Below, piece after piece: positions 8,994-16,237 of a DNA stretch of 64,000 nt. The position numbers were made by a program, and so were the translations under genes. Source of the stretch: Streptomyces sp. PKU-EA00015 (GTDB taxonomy: Bacteria > Actinomycetota > Actinomycetes > Streptomycetales > Streptomycetaceae); assembly GCF_013387495.1 (NCBI RefSeq), contig NZ_JABZEE010000011.1, positions 62,001 through 126,000 on the forward strand. The letters run 5' to 3'. Each line of letters begins with the position of its first letter. Position 1 is the stretch's first letter. The notes beneath the pieces are model-generated. The model worked only from the letters and a program-made list of their open reading frames with translations. It had not been told where the DNA came from and made no database searches.

Positions 8994-10799
8994 CTAGTCG
9001 GCCGCCGCCACGAGCTCTTCCAGGGAATCGTGCCGGATCCGGTCGTACGGGATGCCGATGCCGCGGAGCGCGTGTACACCGCTGCGGATCATCCCGGGCG
9101 GCCCCGAGAGATAGGCGTCGAAGCCGTGCCACGGTCCGTACCGGCCGAGGTCCCGCACGGCCGAGGGGAACTCCGCGCGGTCGTCGACCACCGGGCGGAC
9201 CGACAGCCAGGGGTGCGTCTGCTGCAACCGGAGCATGGTGTCGATGTCGTACAGGTCGTGGTCGGAGCGCGCCCCGTAGAAGACCTCGACCGTGCGCCGC
9301 TCGCCATGGGTGGCCACGTCCTCGACGAGCGCCTTGATGGGCGCGATGCCGGTGCCGCCGCCCAGACAGAGCAGACCGTTGTCGGTGGTGTGGTCGACGG
9401 TCATCGACCCGGCGGGCGGACCGAGCCGCAGTACGTCCCCGGGCCTGGCGTGGTGGACCAGGGCGTTGGAGACCCACCCCGCCGGGACGGCCTTGACGTG
9501 GAAGGACAGCAGCCCATCGGGCCGGGGCGCGCCGGCGAAGGAGTAGTGCCGCCAGATCCTGGGCCACCACGGCGTCTCCAGGCTCGTGTACTGCCCGGCG
9601 AGGAACTTGTACGGCTGGTCCGGACGGACCGTGATGATCGCGATGTCCGGGGTCCGCAGCTCGTGCGAGACGACCTCGGCATCCCACCAGGCAGGTGCGT
9701 TCTGCTCGTCATCGGCCGCCGCGTCGATCATGATCTGGGAGATCGTCGTGTACGTGCGGACCCAGGCCGCCTCGGTCTCGGCGTCCCACGTGGCCGTCGC
9801 GTACCGCGTCAGGGCGCCGATCAGGGCCTCGCCCACGGCGGGGTAGTGAGCGGGCTGCGTCCCGTACTTGCGGTGGCCGCGGCCGAGATTGCGGAGGTAG
9901 TCCGTCAGCACCGCCGCGTTGTCCATGTGCTCGGCCGCGGTCAGCAGCGCCTTGAGCAGCCGGTCGCGCTGGGTGTCCATGGCGACCGGGAACAGGGACC
10001 GCAGCTCGGGATGGCGGACGAAGAGCAGGGCGTAGAAGTACGAGGTGACCTGGTCGGCCACGGGCGCGATCTCGGCCATCGTCCGCCGGATCAGCACGGC
10101 GTCGGGGGACGCGGGGGGCTCGGCGGGTGCGGAGGCACGGGGCGGCCCGAACGGGTCGGAGTGGTCCGTGGCGGAGGCCGGGGCGTCGTGGTCCGTGGGG
10201 GCGGCGTGAGGTGCGGGGGCCGTGTGGGGCGCGCGCTGGGGCGGGATGCCATGGGCCGTACCGGGCGCCGGCGTGTCGCTCGGGGCGCGGGTGCCGTACG
10301 GCGCCTGCCGGACCGGGATGTCACTCGGTTCCGGTGCCCCGTGGGACGGGTCGTGTCCGGCGGCAGGCCGGGAGTGCTCGGGCTCGGCATCGGGTGCGGA
10401 CGCGCCCGGGGCGCCGGCCTCGGATGCGGTGGCCGGCGCGGCGGCCGGGTCCTGGTCCGGTTCCGCGGCCGCAGTCGGCCGCTCGGTATCGGTCTCTTCG
10501 GGGGCGGCTCTCGACGGTACGTCCCGTACGACCGAGAGCTGCGGCCGGTTGCGGCGGGACGAGCCGGAACCGACCGGGCGTATCGCCGACACGGGGCGCG
10601 TCGGTACAGCCGCGGGCCGGCTCGGCTCACTCTCCTCCGCCCGGCCGTCCTGCCCTTCCCGACCGGGTCGCGAGGGAGTGGGTGCACCCTCGGCACCGGT
10701 CGCCCCACCGGCCGGTTGCCTGCGAGGGGTGAACCAACCGCCTCCGCCGTTGTCGCCTGACGCGCCGTTGTCGGCCGACGTGGTGGCCGGAGCTTCCAT
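8994..10799 (-). CDS. Flavohaemoglobin-like globin/oxidoreductase with long disordered N-terminus
   Basis: A 601-residue protein in three parts. Residues 1 to about 230 are a low-complexity Pro/Ala/Ser/Thr-rich extension with no recognisable domain. A globin domain follows (about 230-350) with Tyr in VTSYFYALLF, Phe in LRSLFPVAMD and the proximal His in GRGHRKYG. The C-terminal FAD/NAD(P)-binding reductase module (about 365-600) includes RHYSFAG and GGGTGIAPIKALVEDV. Flavohaemoglobins detoxify nitric oxide with NADH and O2. Ordinary Hmp is about 400 residues, so the extension is the oddity. ATG 10799 follows GAGGCGAGG; upstream starts at 10820 and 10865 are less well supported. Confidence 0.9.
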   Translation of the reverse strand: MEAPATTSADNGASGDNGGGGWFTPRRQPAGGATGAEGAPTPSRPGREGQDGRAEESEPSRPAAVPTRPVSAIRPVGSGSSRRNRPQLSVVRDVPSRAAPEETDTERPTAAAEPDQDPAAAPATASEAGAPGASAPDAEPEHSRPAAGHDPSHGAPEPSDIPVRQAPYGTRAPSDTPAPGTAHGIPPQRAPHTAPAPHAAPTDHDAPASATDHSDPFGPPRASAPAEPPASPDAVLIRRTMAEIAPVADQVTSYFYALLFVRHPELRSLFPVAMDTQRDRLLKALLTAAEHMDNAAVLTDYLRNLGRGHRKYGTQPAHYPAVGEALIGALTRYATATWDAETEAAWVRTYTTISQIMIDAAADDEQNAPAWWDAEVVSHELRTPDIAIITVRPDQPYKFLAGQYTSLETPWWPRIWRHYSFAGAPRPDGLLSFHVKAVPAGWVSNALVHHARPGDVLRLGPPAGSMTVDHTTDNGLLCLGGGTGIAPIKALVEDVATHGERRTVEVFYGARSDHDLYDIDTMLRLQQTHPWLSVRPVVDDRAEFPSAVRDLGRYGPWHGFDAYLSGPPGMIRSGVHALRGIGIPYDRIRHDSLEELVAAAD

Positions 10800-11315
10800 G
10801 GTGTGCCTCGCCTCGAACATCTTTCGGTCGGTTCGCGCACGTCCGCCAGTCGGAACGTGCCGCACTTACCTGCGCTGTCCAGCACTGCCGCGACTCGTCC
10901 TTGCCGCGGCCATGCTCTGTATCAGGACGAGTTCCCTCCGATGAAGACTCTGCCCGGACGTCCGCTGTCGCAGCATGGCAGCCGATTCCCAGAACCGGGA
11001 CAAAGAGCCGAAAGTCCGGGCACCGGAACCCCTTTTCCCATTAGGCTCCCATGCCACCACGTCCCTGCATCCGGATCGTCCGGAGCTCCTGCACTCCCCC
11101 TCCTCGTGCGCCCCGGATGAACTCCCAGGCCCCGCGGAGATGGAACCACCGTATGCAAGACACCCGTCCAGGCCAACCCCGAACTCTGCACAGACCCGGT
11201 CCGCGATCTTCACCGTCGCACGGGCCATTCATATGTCCGTGGGCTCGTGTACGCCGACGCGAGTATCGACGCTTACTCCCGCTGTCAGACGACCGACGCC
11301 CGGCTGCCCGGCACG
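10800..11315. other. About 515 bp without a confident gene
   Basis: This lies between the start of the leftward globin gene and the start of the rightward membrane protein. Overlapping open frames exist on both strands, but none has Streptomyces-like codon bias, a ribosome site and a recognisable product. It presumably carries the two divergent promoters. The right edge abuts a parS site. Confidence 0.4.
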
Positions 11316-11870
11316 GTGTTTCACGTGAAACCACTCAAGCGCCCCGTCCGCCGGGGAATCCTTGTCGTCCATGTCGCCGCATCGGCGGGCTGGCTCGGGC
11401 TCACTCTCGGCCTGCTCGCGCTTGCGCTCACTGCCTTCACCACGGGCTCGGTACCGGTGATCGAGGCCTCCTACCGCTCCATGAAGGTCTTCACGGACTG
11501 GCTCGTCCTACCCCTCGCCTTCCTCACACTCCTCAGCGGCCTCTTCCTGTCCCTCGGTACCAAGTGGGGTCTCGCCCGCCACTGGTGGGTCTTCATCAAG
11601 TTCTGGCTGACGCTGGCGACGACCACTGCTTCGGTCCTCGCCCTGCGACCGGGCGTCAACGAGGCTGCCGGCAGCGTCGCTTCGGGTGTGGTGGTCGCCG
11701 ATCCGCGTGACCTCGTGATGGGGCCCGCCGTATCGCTGGCCGCCTACCTTTTCATGACGGTGATTTCGGTACTCAAGCCGTGGGGAACCATCCGGCGCGG
11801 TCGCCGTTCGCGGGCCTCCGTCACTTCCCCTGAAACGGTGGACGGACGATCAGTGCGTCAGACAGCCTGA
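11316..11870 (+). CDS. Small multi-pass membrane protein, function unknown
   Basis: About 184 residues with four hydrophobic segments (from ILVVHVAASAGWLGLTLG through AAYLFMTVISVL) and a basic tail. The layout resembles DUF2269-type integral membrane proteins, but I do not claim the family. The start is uncertain. GTG 11316 and GTG 11325 both lie within or at the edge of a parS palindrome, and GTG 11247 extends it without a ribosome site. The stop is 4 bp before the next gene's ATG, which suggests co-transcription with the acetyltransferase. Confidence 0.7.
   Translation: MFHVKPLKRPVRRGILVVHVAASAGWLGLTLGLLALALTAFTTGSVPVIEASYRSMKVFTDWLVLPLAFLTLLSGLFLSLGTKWGLARHWWVFIKFWLTLATTTASVLALRPGVNEAAGSVASGVVVADPRDLVMGPAVSLAAYLFMTVISVLKPWGTIRRGRRSRASVTSPETVDGRSVRQTA
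11318..11331. promoter_or_regulatory. parS: parS site (ParB binding)
   Basis: Perfect copy of GTTTCACGTGAAAC, the ParB-binding palindrome of Streptomyces, about 39.5 kb left of dnaA. It overlaps the candidate GTG start codons of the following membrane-protein gene. Confidence 0.95.
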
Positions 11871-11874
11871 CCCC

Positions 11875-12729
11875 ATGTCGACTCCGCTCTCCGAACTGCC
11901 CATCAGGCGCCTGACCATCGATGACCTCGTCTCTTGTGCCGACCTCTCGGAGGACCGCGGCTGGCCACGCGAGGATCACAAGTGGGGTCTGCTGCTGACG
12001 GCCGGCACGGGGTACGGGATCGACGATCCGGCGGGCAAGGGGCTGGTGGCCGCCTGCGTGCTGACGTCGTACGGCCCCGGCCTCGCCGCGATCGGCATGG
12101 TGCTCGTCGCCGAGCGATTCGCCCGTCAGGGCATCGGGCGCCGACTGATGAAGCACGTACTGGCAGAGGCCGGGGAGACCCCGCTGACCCTTCACGCCAC
12201 GCCCAACGGGCAGCCGCTCTACGAGGAACTGGGCTTCGTCACCACCGGCCGGGCGGAGATGGTCCGAGGTCGCTTCACCGCCACCGACCCGGTTGCCACG
12301 GTGCCGACCCGCCCGGCGACAGCGGAGGACATGCCTGCCCTGGTGCGCCTGGACGCCGAGATCTTCGGCGTGGACCGCACCCACCTGATCACCCGCCTCC
12401 CGGCCTTCGCCGACCAGCTCCGGGTAGCCGAGCAGGACGGCGTGCTGACCGGGTACGCGGCTGCCTGGCCGAACATGGCGACGCACGTCGTCGGCCCCCT
12501 GATCGCCAAGGACACCGAGACGGCAAAGGCCCTGCTCACCTCACTCGCGGCGAACACGGACCGCCCGCTGCGCACCGACATCGACGTACGTCACGAGGAT
12601 CTGCTCACCTGGACGAAGTCACAGGGCCTGGAGCCGATCGCCTTCAACGCGGTGATGACCTATGCCATCCCCGCGCTGCCGGGCGACTGGACCCGGCGGT
12701 TCGCACCGCTGACCGTCGCGGCGGGCTGA
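11875..12729 (+). CDS. GNAT family N-acetyltransferase (two-lobed)
   Basis: A 284-residue protein. The N-terminal half is a GNAT domain with the acetyl-CoA loop ERFARQGIGRRLMKHVL and LYEELGF. The C-terminal half (from about residue 140) looks like a second, degenerate GNAT-type lobe ending in a domain common in two-lobed acetyltransferases. The substrate is unknown. The ATG is 4 bp after the preceding stop, so it is probably translated from the same transcript as the membrane protein. Confidence 0.85.
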   Translation: MSTPLSELPIRRLTIDDLVSCADLSEDRGWPREDHKWGLLLTAGTGYGIDDPAGKGLVAACVLTSYGPGLAAIGMVLVAERFARQGIGRRLMKHVLAEAGETPLTLHATPNGQPLYEELGFVTTGRAEMVRGRFTATDPVATVPTRPATAEDMPALVRLDAEIFGVDRTHLITRLPAFADQLRVAEQDGVLTGYAAAWPNMATHVVGPLIAKDTETAKALLTSLAANTDRPLRTDIDVRHEDLLTWTKSQGLEPIAFNAVMTYAIPALPGDWTRRFAPLTVAAG

Positions 12730-12827
12730 GGGCCGATCGCCGGCCCACCGCGACGGCGGTACGTCATCCGCCGGGCGAGCAGGAGCGCGAGCGCGGTCAG
12801 ATATTGCGAGTGCGCCTTGTCGACGAT

Positions 12828-12852
12828 CTTGCATACGCGGGTTAGCTGCAAG
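12828..12852 (+). promoter_or_regulatory. Candidate operator upstream of marR-like gene
   Basis: CTTGCA-N13-TGCAAG (12828-12833 and 12847-12852) sits about 65 bp upstream of the MarR-family start, where an autoregulatory site would be expected. The spacer is long for MarR, so this is tentative. Confidence 0.3.
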
Positions 12853-12917
12853 CGCGGACTTTTGCGGTCATCGTCTACTCTGATGGAGAGCCCCGAACGG
12901 CACCGAGGAGGAGACAG

Positions 12918-13376
12918 ATGACCGCGACCGACCCCGCCCTCACGGCCCTCGCACAGGGCTGGTGCGCCCTCTCGCTGCTGCACGGAAAGATCGAGGCCCA
13001 CATCGAGCGGGCTCTGGAGTCCCGGCACGGACTGAGCATGCGCGAGTTCTCGCTGCTCGACGTGCTCAGCCGGCAGCACAGCGGGCCGGGCGGGCATCTG
13101 CAGATGAAGCAGGTCGCCGACGCTGTCGTCCTCAGCCAGAGCGCCACGACCCGACTGGTCACCCGGCTCGAGGACCGCGGGCTGCTGACCCGGTACCTCT
13201 GCGACACGGACCGCCGTGGCATCTACACCGATGTCACCGAAGCCGGCCTGGCACTGCTCGCCGAGGCGCGGCCGACGAACGACACCGCGCTGCGAGAGGC
13301 GCTCGACGAAGCCGCCAAGAACCCGGAGCTCGCTCCGCTCGTCAAGACCGTCGAAGAGCTGCGGGTCCCCGCGTAG
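12918..13376 (+). CDS. MarR family transcriptional regulator
   Basis: A 152-residue winged-helix protein. The HTH region reads LQMKQVADAVVLSQSATTRL followed by VTRLEDRGLLTRYLCDTDRR, the classic MarR recognition helix and wing with the conserved D-x-R of the wing. The ATG follows GAGGAGA. It ends 10 bp before the next acetyltransferase, so the two are likely an operon. The ligand is unknown. Confidence 0.93.
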   Translation: MTATDPALTALAQGWCALSLLHGKIEAHIERALESRHGLSMREFSLLDVLSRQHSGPGGHLQMKQVADAVVLSQSATTRLVTRLEDRGLLTRYLCDTDRRGIYTDVTEAGLALLAEARPTNDTALREALDEAAKNPELAPLVKTVEELRVPA

Positions 13377-13386
13377 TCTGCGGATC

Positions 13387-13839
13387 ATGAGTGATCTGGA
13401 CATACGCCCGGCGGCCGTCGAGGACATCCCGGCGATCGTGGCGCTGCTCGCCGACGACCCGTTGGGCGCCCAGCGCGAATCGCCCGACGACCTCGCTCCG
13501 TACACCGCGGCGTTCGAGCGGCTGGCCGCGGACCCCCACCAGCACCCGATCGTCGCCGTCCGGGACGGCCGGGTCGTCGGCACACTCCAACTGACGGTCA
13601 TCCCCGGTCTCTCCCGGCGCGGCACCACCCGGTCGATCATCGAGGCCGTCCGGATCCATGCCGACGAGCGCGGCAGCGGGCTCGGCACACAGCTCATCGA
13701 GTGGGCCGTCGAGAAGTCCCGCGGCTTGGGCTGTCAACTGGTCCAGCTCACGTCCGACGTCACCCGGACCGATGCCCACCGCTTCTATGAGCGCCTCGGT
13801 TTCGAGCCCTCCCACATCGGGTTCAAATTGACCCTTTGA
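13387..13839 (+). CDS. GNAT family N-acetyltransferase
   Basis: A 150-residue single GNAT domain. The acetyl-CoA loop is ADERGSGLGTQLIEWAVE, followed by AHRFYERLGFEPSHIGFKL near the C-terminus, the normal family ending. It starts 10 bp after the MarR gene, which may regulate it. The substrate is not predictable. Confidence 0.92.
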   Translation: MSDLDIRPAAVEDIPAIVALLADDPLGAQRESPDDLAPYTAAFERLAADPHQHPIVAVRDGRVVGTLQLTVIPGLSRRGTTRSIIEAVRIHADERGSGLGTQLIEWAVEKSRGLGCQLVQLTSDVTRTDAHRFYERLGFEPSHIGFKLTL

Positions 13840-13871
13840 GCACAGGAGTCGCCGCGCGCGCGGCGGCGAGA

Positions 13872-13904
13872 ACGGGCCGACCCGTCTGGCACGGGTCGGC
13901 CCGT
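13872..13904 (+). terminator. Terminator hairpin abutting a parS site
   Basis: A 14-bp perfect inverted repeat (ACGGGCCGACCCGT, 5-nt loop, ACGGGTCGGCCCGT). Its last two bases are the first two of the adjoining parS palindrome. Confidence 0.85.
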
Positions 13905-13916
13905 TTCACGTGAAAC
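13903..13916. promoter_or_regulatory. parS: parS site (ParB binding)
   Basis: Perfect GTTTCACGTGAAAC between two convergent genes, overlapping the end of a terminator stem by 2 bp. Confidence 0.95.
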
Positions 13917-13925
13917 ACCGAGGGT

Positions 13926-15302
13926 TCAGAGGCCGCGCCACCCGTCCTCGTCCACACCGCCGGGCACCGCGTCGCCCTGTTCATAGGGTTCACGCGTGAA
14001 CACGAACGATCCCAGGTCCAGGTGGCTCACGGCCCCGTCCTCACGGCGCACCACCGTGAGCGTCTCCCCTGCGAAGTAACCGTCCAGCCCCGTCCACTCG
14101 CCCTCGGGCCCGGCCACGAAGCGGGACCGCAGGCCGTCCCCACGCAGAGGCTCCAGCTCGAGACCGCGATCGCCGACAAGGCGTAGCCCGTAGGCGTACG
14201 TAGCCCAGTACCAGGGACCCGTGAGGGCCAGCAGATCCTGGTCGACGTCGGGCAGCGGTCGCCACGGCGCGGGCATCCGGGGCTCGGCATCCGCCACGAT
14301 CCGGACGAGATCGGCGGCTACCGTGCTCGCAAGCGGCCCTGACGTCACATTGGTCAGCGCCACCGCGGCGACGCCGTCGTCCACACTCGTCCACAGCCCT
14401 GCGAGAAACCCCGGCAGGGAGCCCGCGTGTCCCACGAGCGTGCGCTCCTCGTTGCGGACGATCTGCATGCCCAGGCCATAGCCGCTGTTCCAGTCTCCCG
14501 CCTCCGCGGGCACCGAGGGCGTGCGCATCTCGCGCACGGAAGCGGCGCTCAGCACCCGCTCGTCCCCCTCGGCGAGGAACCAGGCGAACCGGCAGAGGTC
14601 CGCCGCGGTCGACCACAACTGTCCGGCGGGGGCCATCAGCCCCAGGTCCTCGACGGGCTCGGGAAGCATGACATCCGCCCACGGATGGACGGCCCAGCCG
14701 CCCGCATGCGGCGCCTGCGGCTGCGCACTCGTCCGGGCCAGCCCCAGCGGATCGAGGATCTCCGTCCGAAGGGCCTGCTCCCACGGAACGCCGCGTACGG
14801 CTTCCACGAGTGAACCGAGAAGCGTGTAGCCGGGGTTGGAGTAGTGGTGCCGACGGCCTGGAGGGTGCATCCGTGCCTTGTCGCCCAGCACATCGGCGAG
14901 TTCGGGGCGCAGGGTGCCGGGAGTCCGTTCCCACCAGGGGGCCGGGGACTCGGCACTCAAACCCGCGCTGTGACCGAGGAGCTGAGCGATGGTCACCTCT
15001 CCGACACCCGTGCCCGGCAGATGCTTCTCCAGCGGATCGCTCAGATCCAGCAGCCCCTCGTCACGCAGCCGAATCACGAGAACCGCGGTGAAGGTCTTGG
15101 TGATCGAGCCGATGCGGTACTGCGTATCGGCGTCGGGTGCATGGCCGTCGACGCAGGTGCGCGCGCCCGTCCACACCAGACGGCCGTCCCTCAGGACGGC
15201 TCCGACGAACGAGGGGGTCCGTCCCTCGCTCTGCGCGACGGCGATGCGGTGCAGGAGAGCCCTGCGGGTGGTGGGGAGCAGCTCTTCCCAGGATGAGGTC
15301 AT
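13926..15302 (-). CDS. Serine hydrolase, class C beta-lactamase/DD-peptidase-like
   Basis: A 458-residue beta-lactamase-fold hydrolase. The catalytic motifs are SITK (S-x-x-K), YSN (Y-x-N) and HAG (the K/H-x-G position). Family members include class C beta-lactamases, DD-peptidases and esterases. No signal peptide is visible at the N-terminus (MTSSWEELLPTTRR), so it is probably cytoplasmic and more likely an esterase or peptidase than a secreted beta-lactamase. Residues about 355-458 form an extra C-terminal domain. Position gives no pathway clue. Confidence 0.92.
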   Translation of the reverse strand: MTSSWEELLPTTRRALLHRIAVAQSEGRTPSFVGAVLRDGRLVWTGARTCVDGHAPDADTQYRIGSITKTFTAVLVIRLRDEGLLDLSDPLEKHLPGTGVGEVTIAQLLGHSAGLSAESPAPWWERTPGTLRPELADVLGDKARMHPPGRRHHYSNPGYTLLGSLVEAVRGVPWEQALRTEILDPLGLARTSAQPQAPHAGGWAVHPWADVMLPEPVEDLGLMAPAGQLWSTAADLCRFAWFLAEGDERVLSAASVREMRTPSVPAEAGDWNSGYGLGMQIVRNEERTLVGHAGSLPGFLAGLWTSVDDGVAAVALTNVTSGPLASTVAADLVRIVADAEPRMPAPWRPLPDVDQDLLALTGPWYWATYAYGLRLVGDRGLELEPLRGDGLRSRFVAGPEGEWTGLDGYFAGETLTVVRREDGAVSHLDLGSFVFTREPYEQGDAVPGGVDEDGWRGL

Positions 15303-15362
15303 GCGGCAGGTCTATCGGTGCACGGGCGCTCCGTCGACCGAATAAGCCGGTCCCCGTTGACG

Positions 15363-15380
15363 GAGTGAGTGCTCACTCCG
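15363..15380 (+). promoter_or_regulatory. TetR-type operator
   Basis: GGAGTGAG-TG-CTCACTCC is a typical TetR/AcrR-class operator dyad, overlapping a TTGACG-like promoter element (15357-15362). It stands directly before the truncated TetR remnant. Confidence 0.6.
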
Positions 15381-15409
15381 CATGCTGGGACGCCTGCATC
15401 GCCGAGGCC

Positions 15410-15799
15410 ATGGACCCGGGCACGTCCCTGGCCGAAATCCGGTCCATCCCACTGGACCAGCCTCTCGCCGCCCGTCTCGCCCAGGCCGCGGAGGCGCTGC
15501 GCGCCCATGTGGACCGCATCGGGGCCGTGATGGGCGCCCTGCACGCCACCGAGGGCCGAAGCGGTGCCGCCGGCCGCCCGGGCACGAGGCCACACGACCG
15601 GCAGGCGGGCGTGAACGCGGCGACGGACGCCATCGCCGACCTCTTCGCACCCGAAGGGGACTCGCTCCGCCCCCCGCCGCGACAACTGGCCCAGCTCTTC
15701 TTCGGCCTGCTCTTCACCACCTCGACCCAGGAAAGCCCACAGGACATCGGCCCGGTCGTCGACGTCTTTCTGCACGGCGCCCTCGCGTCCACCGGCTGA
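15410..15799 (+). pseudogene. TetR family regulator remnant lacking its HTH domain
   Basis: About 129 residues resembling only the C-terminal ligand-binding half of a TetR-family repressor (DQPLAARLAQAAEALRAHVD and a final FFGLLFTTSTQESPQDIGPV). The first roughly 60 residues, which should carry the helix-turn-helix, are absent. Only about 100 bp separate this frame from the divergent hydrolase gene, so the missing half is not there in another frame. The expected TetR operator remains immediately upstream. It is probably a deletion product. A less likely reading is a deliberate non-DNA-binding antagonist. It is followed 9 bp later by a VOC gene, a common TetR partner. Confidence 0.6.
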
Positions 15800-15808
15800 G
15801 GAGGTCCC

Positions 15809-16174
15809 ATGCCGATCACGCTGAACCACACCATCGTCCCGGCTGCCCACAACGAGCGCGCCGCCCGCTTCTTCGCGACCGTCATGGGGCTCCCGTACGA
15901 GGGTCCCGACCGGCACTTCGCCCCGGTCCGCGTCAACGAGTCCCTGACCCTCGACTACCTCAGCGTCCCGGAGCCGCTGGGCACGCACCTGGCCTTCGAC
16001 GTGGACCCGGCGACCTTCGACGCGGTTCTCACGCGCCTGCGCGAGGCGGCGGTCCCCTACGGCAACGATCCGTCCACGCCGGACAACGGCCGCACGGACC
16101 ACCCGCTCGCGGCCCGCGGCCTGTACTTCACCGACGACTCGGGCAACCTCTACGAACTGATGTCGCCGGCCTGA
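15809..16174 (+). CDS. VOC (glyoxalase/bleomycin resistance) family protein
   Basis: A 121-residue vicinal-oxygen-chelate protein with the paired beta-alpha-beta modules. It opens with LNHTIVPAAHNERAARFF (first metal His), has HLAFDVDPATFDAVL in the middle, and ends GLYFTDDSGNLYELMS with the terminal Glu ligand. Such proteins are glyoxalases, dioxygenases or drug-sequestering proteins, and the sequence does not decide. A good ribosome site (GAGGAGG) precedes the ATG. It was probably once controlled by the adjacent TetR remnant. Confidence 0.88.
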   Translation: MPITLNHTIVPAAHNERAARFFATVMGLPYEGPDRHFAPVRVNESLTLDYLSVPEPLGTHLAFDVDPATFDAVLTRLREAAVPYGNDPSTPDNGRTDHPLAARGLYFTDDSGNLYELMSPA

Positions 16175-16180
16175 CCGGCT

Positions 16181-16213
16181 CGCGTGCCGCCGGCCGCGGC
16201 CCGGGGGCACGCG
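16181..16213. terminator. Hairpin between VOC gene and dnaB
   Basis: CGCGTGCC (16181-16188) pairs with GGCACGCG (16206-16213) across a GC-rich loop, in the gap between two convergent genes. Confidence 0.5.
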
Positions 16214-16237
16214 GGTCACGCCCGCAGGCGCCGCGCG

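Noticed and set aside
10800..11315. Several open frames in the spacer between the globin gene and the membrane-protein gene
   Set aside because: None combines a ribosome site, suitable codon bias and any recognisable protein feature, and they overlap one another on both strands.
13988..14001. Palindrome GTTCACGCGTGAAC in the serine hydrolase gene
   Set aside because: It resembles parS, but the core CACGCGTG differs from TCACGTGA in spacing and sequence. It lies within ordinary coding sequence, so it was not called a parS.
13926..15302. Serine hydrolase as a secreted beta-lactamase resistance gene
   Set aside because: No signal peptide is visible, and class C-like folds are often esterases or peptidases. 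The name was kept general.
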